From Orenia metallireducens (GTDB lineage Bacteria; Bacillota; Halanaerobiia; Halobacteroidales; Halobacteroidaceae), in NCBI RefSeq assembly GCF_003001995.1, contig NZ_PVNB01000001.1, forward strand, positions 248,001-312,000: DNA of 64,000 nt, given 5' to 3'. Numbering within the stretch: the first letter of the stretch is position 1; every line of letters starts with the position of its first letter. The notes below the pieces were generated by a model. It made no database searches, was not told the origin of the DNA, and saw nothing but the letters and a program-made list of their open reading frames with translations. Positions 16,697 through 25,500 of this stretch are shown piece after piece. The translations under genes and the position numbers were made by a program.

Positions 16697-17335
16697 CTAA
16701 AATTTATTTTTAAAATTGATTCCAAAAATAAAGTCATCAAAGTCCAATACCCCTAAATTAGCAGAGATTCCTGAACCAAAATCAAAATTTGCACCTAAAT
16801 TAAACCCATCATTATATTCAAGTGCTACTGTAGTTGTAGGTACATTAAAGGAGCCATCTCCACTAGAAATAGTGACTGGATTTAAGACCTTATTTATCCC
16901 TACAAAGACCCTATCTTTAATCATATCCTTATCAGCTACCCCTAAGTGAGCCCTAATCCCGTAAAAATCAGTTGATTTACTAGCAACTAAATAGAGATTT
17001 CGGTCAACTATTCCTAAAGACATCTCTGGCATATAATTAGCATCTTCTTTTAGCACATTCACCTTAACTAACAGATAATTTTCACCATCATCATCAAGTC
17101 CATTAGGCCACTGAGCTGCTCCACCTATCTCTAAACCATCTTTCAGCCCATAGCTACCTAATATTAAATCACCATCTCCAATATGCTGGTAAGTCAGATT
17201 TAATTCAGTAGAATCAAGCATATTAGCTGTTGGAACAGTCACCAATCCATTAACACCAAAGGTGCTAGCATTAGCTATAGGAGTCGCCATCAAAGAAACC
17301 ATTACTACTAAAGTTAATAATCCTATTCTTTTCAA
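16697..17335 (-). CDS. YjbH-like outer-membrane beta-barrel protein
   Basis: The 212-residue precursor has a clear signal peptide (ending ANAST). The mature start FGVNGLVTVPTANMLD resembles the conserved GxxGLxxxPTAxxL motif of YjbH-type outer-membrane proteins. The rest alternates hydrophobic and polar residues like beta-strands and ends in ...GINFKNKF, with the C-terminal Phe typical of Bam substrates. It is shorter than E. coli YjbH and probably a small barrel. The start codon lies two bases before the lpxD stop-side boundary, so it is likely co-transcribed behind lpxD. The function of YjbH proteins is poorly defined (linked to exopolysaccharide in E. coli). Confidence 0.6.
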   Translation of the reverse strand: MKRIGLLTLVVMVSLMATPIANASTFGVNGLVTVPTANMLDSTELNLTYQHIGDGDLILGSYGLKDGLEIGGAAQWPNGLDDDGENYLLVKVNVLKEDANYMPEMSLGIVDRNLYLVASKSTDFYGIRAHLGVADKDMIKDRVFVGINKVLNPVTISSGDGSFNVPTTTVALEYNDGFNLGANFDFGSGISANLGVLDFDDFIFGINFKNKF

Positions 17336-17337
17336 CC

Positions 17338-18381
17338 TTATCTCTCCTCTTCTAATTTTTCTTCTAAACTCTTAATATCTTCTTCCAATTTTCTAACCTT
17401 TTTAAGTAAATCAGGTAATTTCTTCCGCGCCACCTTAATCCTTCTCTCCAAGCGATGGTCATGGGCTGGATATCCTGAAATAACAGAGTTTGGCGGGACA
17501 TCATTGGTAATAACACTATTGGAGATTAATGTAGTATTATCACCTACAGTCAAGTGCCCTACTACACCACTCTTACCTGCTAAAGTTACCCTATTTCCAA
17601 TCTTAGCACTTCCTGCAATGCCAACTTGGGCTACTATTAAGCAATCAGAACCAATCTCTACATTATGGGCTATATGAACTAAATTATCTATCTTAGTCCC
17701 TTTTCCCACAATCGTAGATGCTGTTGCTGCCCTATCTATAGTAACATTGGAACCAATCTCTACATCATCCTCTATAACCACATTACCAAATTGAGGAATC
17801 TTCACATAACCATCATTAGCTGGTTCAAATCCATAACCTTCAGAACCAATTACAGTATTAGGGTGAATCTCAACCCCCTTTCCTATTTGGGAATCATACT
17901 CTACCACCACATTGGGATGGATGATACTATCTTGACCAATAATAACATTATGGCCTATATATACACCATGAGCTAAAACTACATTATCACCAACCTTTGC
18001 CCCTGACTCCACTGTCACACCTGCATGAATAGATACATTCTCTCCTATATCAGCATTATCGTCGATATAAGCATTTTTACTTATCCCAGGGTGATAGTAA
18101 GGCTTAAAAGCAAATAACTTAGCAACTTTTGCAAAAGCCAATCTGGGGTTATCAACAATAATTAAAGGCTTAGAACTCCTCTGAACAGCCAAGCTCTCTA
18201 CTACAAAAATTGCCCCCGCCTTCTGTTGAGCTAATTGGAGAAACTCTTCATTTAAAGCAAAGGTTATATCAGTAGAATTGGCATTCTCTGCCCCTCCAAC
18301 CCCATCTATCTCTATATCTTCATCTCCAATAACTCTTCCTTTAACTAATTTTGCAATCTCTCTTAAAGTTCTCTTCATCAT
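17338..18381 (-). CDS. lpxD: UDP-3-O-acylglucosamine N-acyltransferase LpxD
   Basis: LpxD adds the N-linked 3-hydroxyacyl chain to UDP-3-O-acylglucosamine, the step after LpxC. The product has the N-terminal uridine-binding domain (about 1-100), a left-handed beta-helix of hexapeptide repeats (about 103-310) and a charged C-terminal coiled coil (RRIKVARKKLPDLLKKVRKL). The catalytic His is His239 in VHIAHNVEIG. AGGAGG precedes two adjacent ATG codons (18381 and 18378), and either could be used. It sits behind the ompH genes, the common bamA-skp-lpxD order of Gram-negative bacteria, away from lpxC and lpxA. Confidence 0.95.
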   Translation of the reverse strand: MMKRTLREIAKLVKGRVIGDEDIEIDGVGGAENANSTDITFALNEEFLQLAQQKAGAIFVVESLAVQRSSKPLIIVDNPRLAFAKVAKLFAFKPYYHPGISKNAYIDDNADIGENVSIHAGVTVESGAKVGDNVVLAHGVYIGHNVIIGQDSIIHPNVVVEYDSQIGKGVEIHPNTVIGSEGYGFEPANDGYVKIPQFGNVVIEDDVEIGSNVTIDRAATASTIVGKGTKIDNLVHIAHNVEIGSDCLIVAQVGIAGSAKIGNRVTLAGKSGVVGHLTVGDNTTLISNSVITNDVPPNSVISGYPAHDHRLERRIKVARKKLPDLLKKVRKLEEDIKSLEEKLEEER

Positions 18382-18507
18382 ATGCCCCTCCTAAACAAAG
18401 CATCTATAAAAATAATCTTTACTATGATTTTTGGCTCAATTTATATCTTTGTTGATATAAGTTTATTATAACTCGATTTCTGCTAGACTACAAAAATATT
18501 TATGTAA

Positions 18508-18547
18508 AAATAATATCAGCCCTAAGAGAAAAAGGACTGATATTATA
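18508..18547 (-). terminator. Rho-independent terminator after the ompH lipoprotein gene
   Basis: On the minus strand AATATCAGTCC pairs with GGGCTGATATT around an 11-base loop, followed by ATTTTT. It starts about four bases behind the stop codon at 18551 and closes the bamA-ompH unit ahead of lpxD. Confidence 0.8.
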
Positions 18548-18550
18548 GTT

Positions 18551-18994
18551 TTATTCTAAATTTTTAATTACCTTATCAGTGAGATCAATCCCACCATGCT
18601 TAACATCTTGTTTATTCAAGACGACATCTATTTCTTGCTCTTTAATAATTTCTTCTATTACAACTTTAACTTCATTTTGAAACTTCTCTTTTAATTCATC
18701 CCTTAAATCATTGATCTCTTGATAAGTTTCTTGATATTTATTTACCTGTTCTTCCTGGCTTAAACCCTCTATCTCCTTTTGATATCTCTGTTGAACCTCT
18801 TCAATCTTAGCATTTAGCTCTTGTTGATATTGCTTAGCCTTTGCACTTTCAGTCCAAACTCTATCTTGGTCAATGATCCCAACCTTTAATTTTACCAATT
18901 CCTTTTCTATCTTTACCTCAGGCTCTTGAGCACAAGCTGTTATTAAAAGCATAACCATCAATAGAAGGCTAGAAGCTAGAACTATCTTCTTCAA
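18551..18994 (-). CDS. OmpH/Skp-family protein, predicted lipoprotein
   Basis: The 147-residue product has a lipobox, LLITAC, so it should be a lipid-anchored relative of the periplasmic chaperone Skp (OmpH). The family core is present: KVGIIDQDRVWTESAKAKQ at the start, a long charged coiled coil (about 60-115), and the closing strand segment DVVLNKQDVKHGGIDLTDKV. Skp trimers hold unfolded outer-membrane proteins in their coiled-coil arms. The start is TTG at 18994 with GGGGAGG eight bases ahead. It is the last of three ompH paralogues and lies five bases behind the long one. Confidence 0.85.
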   Translation of the reverse strand: MKKIVLASSLLLMVMLLITACAQEPEVKIEKELVKLKVGIIDQDRVWTESAKAKQYQQELNAKIEEVQQRYQKEIEGLSQEEQVNKYQETYQEINDLRDELKEKFQNEVKVVIEEIIKEQEIDVVLNKQDVKHGGIDLTDKVIKNLE

Positions 18995-18999
18995 TCACT

Positions 19000-20136
19000 T
19001 CACCTCCCCAGTTTTATCTCTTCTAATACTTTATCTGTTATGTCAGTTCCATCTACATTTTGTAAAGAATCTGCTATAACCAATCTAACCTTATTGCTTT
19101 TAGCAACCTCTTTAATAATTTTATCAATATCCTTAGAACGCTTTTCCATCAATTCTTCTTTATTTTCTTCCAAACTATCTAGTTCATCTTTTAAATGATT
19201 AATCTTATTCTGTACTTTAGAGATTAATCTATTCTCAGCTGAGACTAAATTTTGCTCCATATCTTCTCTTAATAGCTCTTCTCTTTCTTTTAAGTCATTC
19301 TCCAAATTATCTTCGATAGTACTTAAATAATCAGCTAACTCTGCTCTTATCGCTTCTTCTCTTTGCTTATACTTCTTTTCAGCCTCTTCTTTTAGCTTCT
19401 TTTGATATTCTTTAATCTCATTTGCAAACTCCAACTCTTTCTCTTGCACAACCTTCTTTAACCTTTCATTATAATAATTTTCTTTCTCTGCTAATTTATT
19501 ATTCTTCTCTGCCATTAGCTCTTCTAATTCTGCTGAATATTGATTGTGCTCTGCTTCAGATAAGCTATTGAACTTTAACTTTAATCTTAAATTAATGATT
19601 CTATCATTATATTCTTGGTTTAAAGCTTCCTTATGCTTATCCAATTCTTTCTGATAACTATCATTTAGAGAAGAAATTTCGCCTTGTAATTTCTTCTCTA
19701 AAGATTCCTTTTTAGCCATTAATTTATTAGAAAGATCAGTATTAAGTTGTTGATGGTAACTCTTTAACTTATTATTTAGTTCTTCCCTTTTATTGGCTAT
19801 TTCTTTCATGGAATTATCTTTAATTAATTCTAGTCTCTTATTCAATTGAGAGTTGAAATCTCCTAAATAATCTTCTGTATCTGTTTTTAAATTTTCTAGA
19901 TTTTCATTCTCATTATTCAAAGTTGCTTGATAGTTAGCAATTTGCTTTGTTAATTGATTAATCTGCTCAGTTAATGGATGTCCTTGAGTTAATTTATCCA
20001 TATTCACCAATCCTATATCAGATTGAGCTGAGCCTTTAGGTCTCTCGCCTTCAACAGCCTGACCAGCCAAAACAGCTAAGCATACTAAAACCATTAAAAA
20101 AGTTAGTCCAGCATTTCTCAAGTTCTGTCGAGACAC
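19000..20136 (-). CDS. Long OmpH/Skp-family coiled-coil protein
   Basis: The 378-residue precursor is more than twice the usual Skp length. After a signal peptide (LTFLMVLVCLAVLAGQA) it begins DIGLVNMDKLTQGHPLTEQI, the OmpH body strand, and ends with the matching segment VRLVIADSLQNVDGTDITDKV. Between them lie about 250 residues of nearly uninterrupted, Glu/Lys-rich coiled coil, as if the tentacle helices of Skp had been extended. It could reach further across a wide periplasm or act as a tether; both are inference. The start is GTG at 20136. A perfect 46-base palindrome lies upstream and the lipoprotein paralogue five bases downstream. Confidence 0.75.
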   Translation of the reverse strand: MSRQNLRNAGLTFLMVLVCLAVLAGQAVEGERPKGSAQSDIGLVNMDKLTQGHPLTEQINQLTKQIANYQATLNNENENLENLKTDTEDYLGDFNSQLNKRLELIKDNSMKEIANKREELNNKLKSYHQQLNTDLSNKLMAKKESLEKKLQGEISSLNDSYQKELDKHKEALNQEYNDRIINLRLKLKFNSLSEAEHNQYSAELEELMAEKNNKLAEKENYYNERLKKVVQEKELEFANEIKEYQKKLKEEAEKKYKQREEAIRAELADYLSTIEDNLENDLKEREELLREDMEQNLVSAENRLISKVQNKINHLKDELDSLEENKEELMEKRSKDIDKIIKEVAKSNKVRLVIADSLQNVDGTDITDKVLEEIKLGR

Positions 20137-20176
20137 CTAAAACACCTACTTTCTAAATATTATATTTAAAGTTAAC

Positions 20177-20222
20177 GAGTAAACAAGAAACTATAATATA
20201 TATTATAGTTTCTTGTTTACTC
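20177..20222. repeat. Perfect 46-base palindrome between two ompH genes
   Basis: The left half, starting GAGTAAACAAGAAACTATAA, and the right half (ending TTTCTTGTTTACTC) are exact reverse complements over 23 bases each. It starts two bases behind the stop codon of the first ompH gene. There is no T-run on the minus strand after the stem, so an mRNA processing or stabilising hairpin is as likely as a terminator. Confidence 0.9.
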
Positions 20223-20224
20223 TA

Positions 20225-20692
20225 TTATTCTTCTGTATTATCTTCAGTCTTTTCAGTAGCTGTTAAGCTTGCTAAGACCTCATCAGTCAAATCATAACCA
20301 CCATAAATAACTACTGGCTTTTCAACCACTACAGTAATACCCTTATCTTTAGCTATCTTTATTATTCTGTCATTGATATCCTTCATTACTTCAGCCACTA
20401 AATCTCTTTCCAAAGTATTAAGCTGTTGTTGGTACTTCTCTAATACTTCTTGTCTCTCTTCTTTGGTCATATTCTTAGCTTCTTCTTCTAATTCCTTCTG
20501 TAATCGCTTTGCTTCTTCATTCAACTTCTCTTCTGAAGCAGCTTTATCTGGATGATTAGCAAAGAGCTGTTGCATATCCACATAGGCAATCTGTGTGGCT
20601 TTATCATTTTGAGCACCTACTGGATTATCGATCATAATTATAACACCTAATATAGCAAATATTAATAGACCAAAAATTAAATTCTTCTTCAT
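20225..20692 (-). CDS. ompH: Periplasmic chaperone OmpH/Skp
   Basis: This is a standard-sized OmpH/Skp protein with a cleavable signal peptide (ending PVGAQ). It has the family start TQIAYVDMQQLFANHP, a coiled-coil middle (about 55-110) and the closing segment ITVVVEKPVVIYGGYDLTDEV. Skp escorts unfolded barrel proteins from Sec to BamA. The second in-frame ATG (20692) is preferred because AAAGGGG is ten bases ahead; the first ATG (20698) is only about two bases from that site. It lies directly behind bamA, as in Gram-negative bacteria. Confidence 0.9.
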   Translation of the reverse strand: MKKNLIFGLLIFAILGVIIMIDNPVGAQNDKATQIAYVDMQQLFANHPDKAASEEKLNEEAKRLQKELEEEAKNMTKEERQEVLEKYQQQLNTLERDLVAEVMKDINDRIIKIAKDKGITVVVEKPVVIYGGYDLTDEVLASLTATEKTEDNTEE

Positions 20693-20707
20693 AAACATAT
20701 CCCCTTT

Positions 20708-22411
20708 CTAGAATATACTACCTATTCTAAAACTAAAGCTACTCTTATCACCGTCATCCCCTTCTGGAGCATAACCATAATCTAAGCCTAATTGACCGAT
20801 TGGAGTATTAAATCTAACTCCAACTCCAGTAGAATATTTAATATCATTTAGACTAAATTGATTGTCATCAAAGGTTCTTCCTGCATCAGCAAAGACTACT
20901 CCAGTTATACTCTCTGCAATACCGATTCTATATTCTAAATTAGTCAAGAAGATAGAATCTCCTTCAAATCCGTCTTGATCTTTATAATGGTCATAAGAAT
21001 AACCTCTTACCCCATCTAATAAGCTCTCTCTTAAATAAAATTCTCTAGTTTCAGGTAAATCGCCATTACTTCCTCCTAGCTTTAGACGGAAAGCCCAGTT
21101 ATTATCCTCTCCAGAAGGAATATACTTACGAATATCAGTATAATACTTAGCGAAATCTGCATCTCCTCCTAAAATATTCCCAGCACCCTCAATAGATAAC
21201 TCTTGGCGCCCTCCATTTTTAGGAGTTAAGAAGTTATCTCTAGTATCACGAATTGTCTTTAAAGTTAAACTTCGGATATTTTCATCAACCTCATAGAACT
21301 CTCCAGTATCATCAATTTCTTCTAAATATTCACTATCCTCATAATTATACTTCAAGTATGCCTTTGTATCTAGAGCAATAGTTCTTCCTATTGTGATACT
21401 ACCACCCTTTTCTTTAACATCATTATCATTTTTATCTTCTCTAACAGTATTATATAAGTTAAAGTTAAGGCTGTTTTCTGTCCCAAATACCCAAGGTTGA
21501 TAAAAACCTACCTCATAGGTATTTGTACTACCACCAAATTCCCAATTTAACTTAACACTCTGTCCACGACCAAAAAGATTATCCTTCTTTAAATCAATCA
21601 GACCTGTCAATCCAGATGCTGAGCTATATCCACCACCAATACTAAAGGTACCAGTCTTTCCTTCTTTAAGGTTGATTACTAAATCAACAGCTTGATGATC
21701 ACCCTCAACTGCTTGATAATCAGGCTTTACTTCCTCAAAGAAGCCCAAATTATAAATACTTCTTAAATCCTTCCAAACCTGATCAATATTAAAGACTTGC
21801 CCCTCTTCAATAGAGAGCTCTCTTCTAATAATATACTCCTTAGTTTGACCATCAGTATTAATAACTATATTATTAAGTCTACCTTCATTTATAGTAATAT
21901 ATAATTGGTCTTTTTCTTTAATTGTTAAATCTACAACTTTAGCCAAAATATATCCTTCTTCTCGATAGTACTTTTCAATCTCTTGCTTAGCATTTTCTAA
22001 TTCATTTAAATTTAACAGTTGACCTGATCTAATTCCAATGATCTCTTTTAACTTCTCAGTAGAAATTTTAGTGTTTCCATCAATCTTTATCTGAGATAAC
22101 TTTGGATTTTCAATCACCTCAAAGATTAACATTACTCCACCTTCATGATTTTTAAAAGAAACCTGTATATCAAAGAAATATCCCAAATCAAAGATAGCCT
22201 TCATATCTTCTTGTAATTGTTGATTAGATATCTCATCACCAACCTTTGTAGTCACCTTCTCCAAAATCTCTTCATCTTTAATCTCTTTATTACCTACTAC
22301 TTTAATGGCAGTAATAACATTCTTATTATCTATAGTTTCTGCCATCAATAAACCACTGTTTAATATTATCATGATTAAAGATAAGGTTATTACTCCTATC
22401 TTTTTATACAT
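20708..22411 (-). CDS. bamA: Outer-membrane protein assembly factor BamA (Omp85)
   Basis: The 567-residue precursor has a signal peptide, three POTRA domains (about 28-100, 101-175 and 176-252, each with a GNxxI-type strand and helix pair) and a 16-strand-type barrel domain that begins GTFSIGGGYSSASGLTG. The barrel carries the conserved loop 6 motif in LLDGVRGYSYDH and ends in SFRIGSIF with a terminal Phe. E. coli BamA has five POTRA domains; three are typical of short Omp85 proteins. BamA folds and inserts outer-membrane barrels, including LptD. It follows tamB and precedes the ompH genes. Confidence 0.93.
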   Translation of the reverse strand: MYKKIGVITLSLIMIILNSGLLMAETIDNKNVITAIKVVGNKEIKDEEILEKVTTKVGDEISNQQLQEDMKAIFDLGYFFDIQVSFKNHEGGVMLIFEVIENPKLSQIKIDGNTKISTEKLKEIIGIRSGQLLNLNELENAKQEIEKYYREEGYILAKVVDLTIKEKDQLYITINEGRLNNIVINTDGQTKEYIIRRELSIEEGQVFNIDQVWKDLRSIYNLGFFEEVKPDYQAVEGDHQAVDLVINLKEGKTGTFSIGGGYSSASGLTGLIDLKKDNLFGRGQSVKLNWEFGGSTNTYEVGFYQPWVFGTENSLNFNLYNTVREDKNDNDVKEKGGSITIGRTIALDTKAYLKYNYEDSEYLEEIDDTGEFYEVDENIRSLTLKTIRDTRDNFLTPKNGGRQELSIEGAGNILGGDADFAKYYTDIRKYIPSGEDNNWAFRLKLGGSNGDLPETREFYLRESLLDGVRGYSYDHYKDQDGFEGDSIFLTNLEYRIGIAESITGVVFADAGRTFDDNQFSLNDIKYSTGVGVRFNTPIGQLGLDYGYAPEGDDGDKSSFSFRIGSIF

Positions 22412-22534
22412 AAGAAACTCCCCCTTGCTTTAATTTTATCATAAATAATTAATTAATCAGAAAATCAGCGAGTTTCATAGCTATAAGAGTTATAATACAA
22501 TAATCTCTTTAATAAATGAAACCCACTAAAATCT

Positions 22535-25500
22535 TTAGAAATTAAAACTTGCTTCTAATCCTAATTGATATTCTTCTTCACTATCATACTGACCATTAAT
22601 TCTTAAAGTATCGAATCCTAAAGGAAAATGATATTCAAAACCATAAGTGTGCTCTTCTTCTATGCCAAAAACATGTTCATATTTTAACATTAAATTATCT
22701 GTAAGAAACTTAGATAATTGGATTCTCACATCACCACTTAAAACCGATTTAATTCTAAATTGATCTAAATCTAAAGACTTCTCAAAAGATTTTTCTAATT
22801 TGGAGATTAATTCTAGCTGGAGATTCTCATCAATAAGTCTCCACATTTCAGTTTTTAACGCTCCCTCATAGTCTTTCTCTAAGAAACTCCCAATTCCTCC
22901 TTGGCTAGTCAATAAAAGAATTATTTCTTCCTGTGCCAAATCTGGCTTAGAGTAAAGATCAGGCTCCATCTGAGTAGCCATTCCATTTAAATCTAGATAG
23001 ATTTTAACATTATTAAATCCAGTTCTAGCCTTTATCTCTGGAGTAGCTTCAACCTCTGTAGTAGCTCTTACTTGGAGATTAGGAATCAAGTCATATTTAT
23101 TAAAACTAGCAGTACCTTTCTCTAGTTCAAAATCTGTATTATAATAACTGACTTGACCATTGGTAGATTCCAATCTACCAATTAGCTCTAATCCTTGCTC
23201 TCCATTTCTTAAATTCAAATTCCCAGATTGGATTAAAATATCTATATTGTCATTACCTACCCTTACATTCTTTCCTGGAATAAGCTCTAAATCAAAGCTT
23301 GGTTGAACTAATGGTTCTTGATTCTCCTTCTTAGAAGTTGGCCAATCAAAGCCTAAATCAATATGACTATCATGAACTAATAATGATCCTTTGATTAAAG
23401 GCTTAGCAAAAGAACTTGTAATTGATATATCTCCATTACCCACTGCTTTTACAAATCCATGTTCAAAGGCTATATTATTTCCAGAGAACTTAATATTATA
23501 ATCTGATGGTTTAATACCATCTAGAGCTATATCACCTTTAATATCAAAGCTTCCTTCGCCATAATCACCTTTAACCCCCTTAATGATAATCTTATCACCA
23601 GTCAAATCAACCTTTCCAGATAGGTTACTTATATCTCTATCTAATACCTCTGGATAAGAGATATTACCAGAAACAACCTCTGCACTACCAGTGAATTTAG
23701 GTGCTTTCCAATTACCTGATAAGTGTATATCAGCCCTTCCCTTGCCAGTTGCTGATTTAATATCAGATAATGCTAAGGGTAATAGACTTAGATTTCCTTC
23801 TTTTAGACTTAAATCAAAATTGATCTGCTCAGTTGAATTCAATGGAATCTCACCTTCAGCCCTTACTACATTATTTCCTTTAATCTGTAAAGTCTGATTT
23901 AGACTAATCCTGTTACCATCTATTAAATTAACTTGACCAAGAAGTTGTTCATAAGAAAATTGATTGACCTTACCATCAGTTACCTTAATATTAGAGTTAA
24001 GACTCAATTTATCTAAAGTTCCAGTAAGCTGACCTGTCAAGTTAATCTTACCTTCTAGTTGGTAAGGGATTAATCCTAAACTATTAATTGGAGAAAAGTC
24101 AAACTCTTTAGCTAATAATTCAATATCAACATCATTATTAACTATATAATCTCCTTTTATATCTAAATAACCTACATTATTGTTATCAGATACAGATAAA
24201 TCTAAATTAAATACTGGCTCTTTAATAGAGCCTGATGCTCTAACTTGACCTACAAACTTATAAGGCAAGTTTAAATCATAAGGTATAAATTTATTTAAAT
24301 AACTAATATCCCCTTGTTCAACACTTAGCAATATACTATCAATCTTTTTCTCTTCCATATCCAAGCTTCCACTCATCTTATACACATTATCTAAACTCTC
24401 TAATAATAAATCTGTTAGATATAGATGTTGATCTTTATAACTAATCTTTGCTGAAACGTCACCTAAATTAGCATCACTAACCTTAATATTGCTACTCTCA
24501 ACCTTAGCTATTACCTTTAAATCAGAAAGATCTCCATATACCCTACCTCTTATTTCACCATCTCCTGTTATACCAATCTCTTTTAAATCATAATAATTTA
24601 TATCCTCTAAGTTAAGTTTATCACTGATAAAATTGATTTCCAAATGATTATTTATATAATTTCCATCAGTCACTAAAATAGAGTCATTATATTTAGTCTC
24701 TAGCTTATCAATAATAAACTTACCATCACTATAAGCATAATCTAAAGTAGCAGTATCAAAGTTCTGACCATAAATCCTACCATCACTTAATGATACTTCT
24801 CCCTTTAAAGCAAAGTGTGGATAAATAGATTCAATTATAGTCCTACCTTTAGCAGTACCTGAAAAAGGTACGTCAAGGTTTAAAATATCTAATATCCTCT
24901 CTACTCCAACCTCTTTTGTATCTAAAATGATATTAGAGGTATTGTCTGTAAAGTCTATACTTCCTGATATCTCACTTGCTAAGGTGAGCAATCGAACATC
25001 TTCTAACCTCAATTTATCATCATTAAAACCTAAATCACCAAAGACACTACCTATATTATAGCTATCATAGCTTAGGCTATTAATCATAAACTTACCTTTA
25101 AAATCAGGTTTTGTAACTGTTCCTCTTACCTCACCACTTAAATCAATAATTCCAGCTAACTCTTTTACCTGATGAAACTTATTTAATTCCTTTAAGTTGA
25201 TATTATTCCCTCTTAAAGATAAATTTAGCTTCCCATCCAAAGTAACCAGTCCTTCTAGGTTAACTTTAGTATCATTTGAGATCAACTCTGTATGGTTTAA
25301 GAATAATTTACCCTCAGTCAACCAGAAATTACTTTCTAAGCTATTTATGAGATATTCTTTAACAGAGCCGTCTCTTAAAGTGATATTACCTAGAATATTT
25401 AATTGCTCCTTATCAAAGCCTGCACCTGAGACCATAGCATTAGCATTAATAATACCTGACCCATCTAATTGATAATCAAAAAGCTTCTCCAAATCAGATA

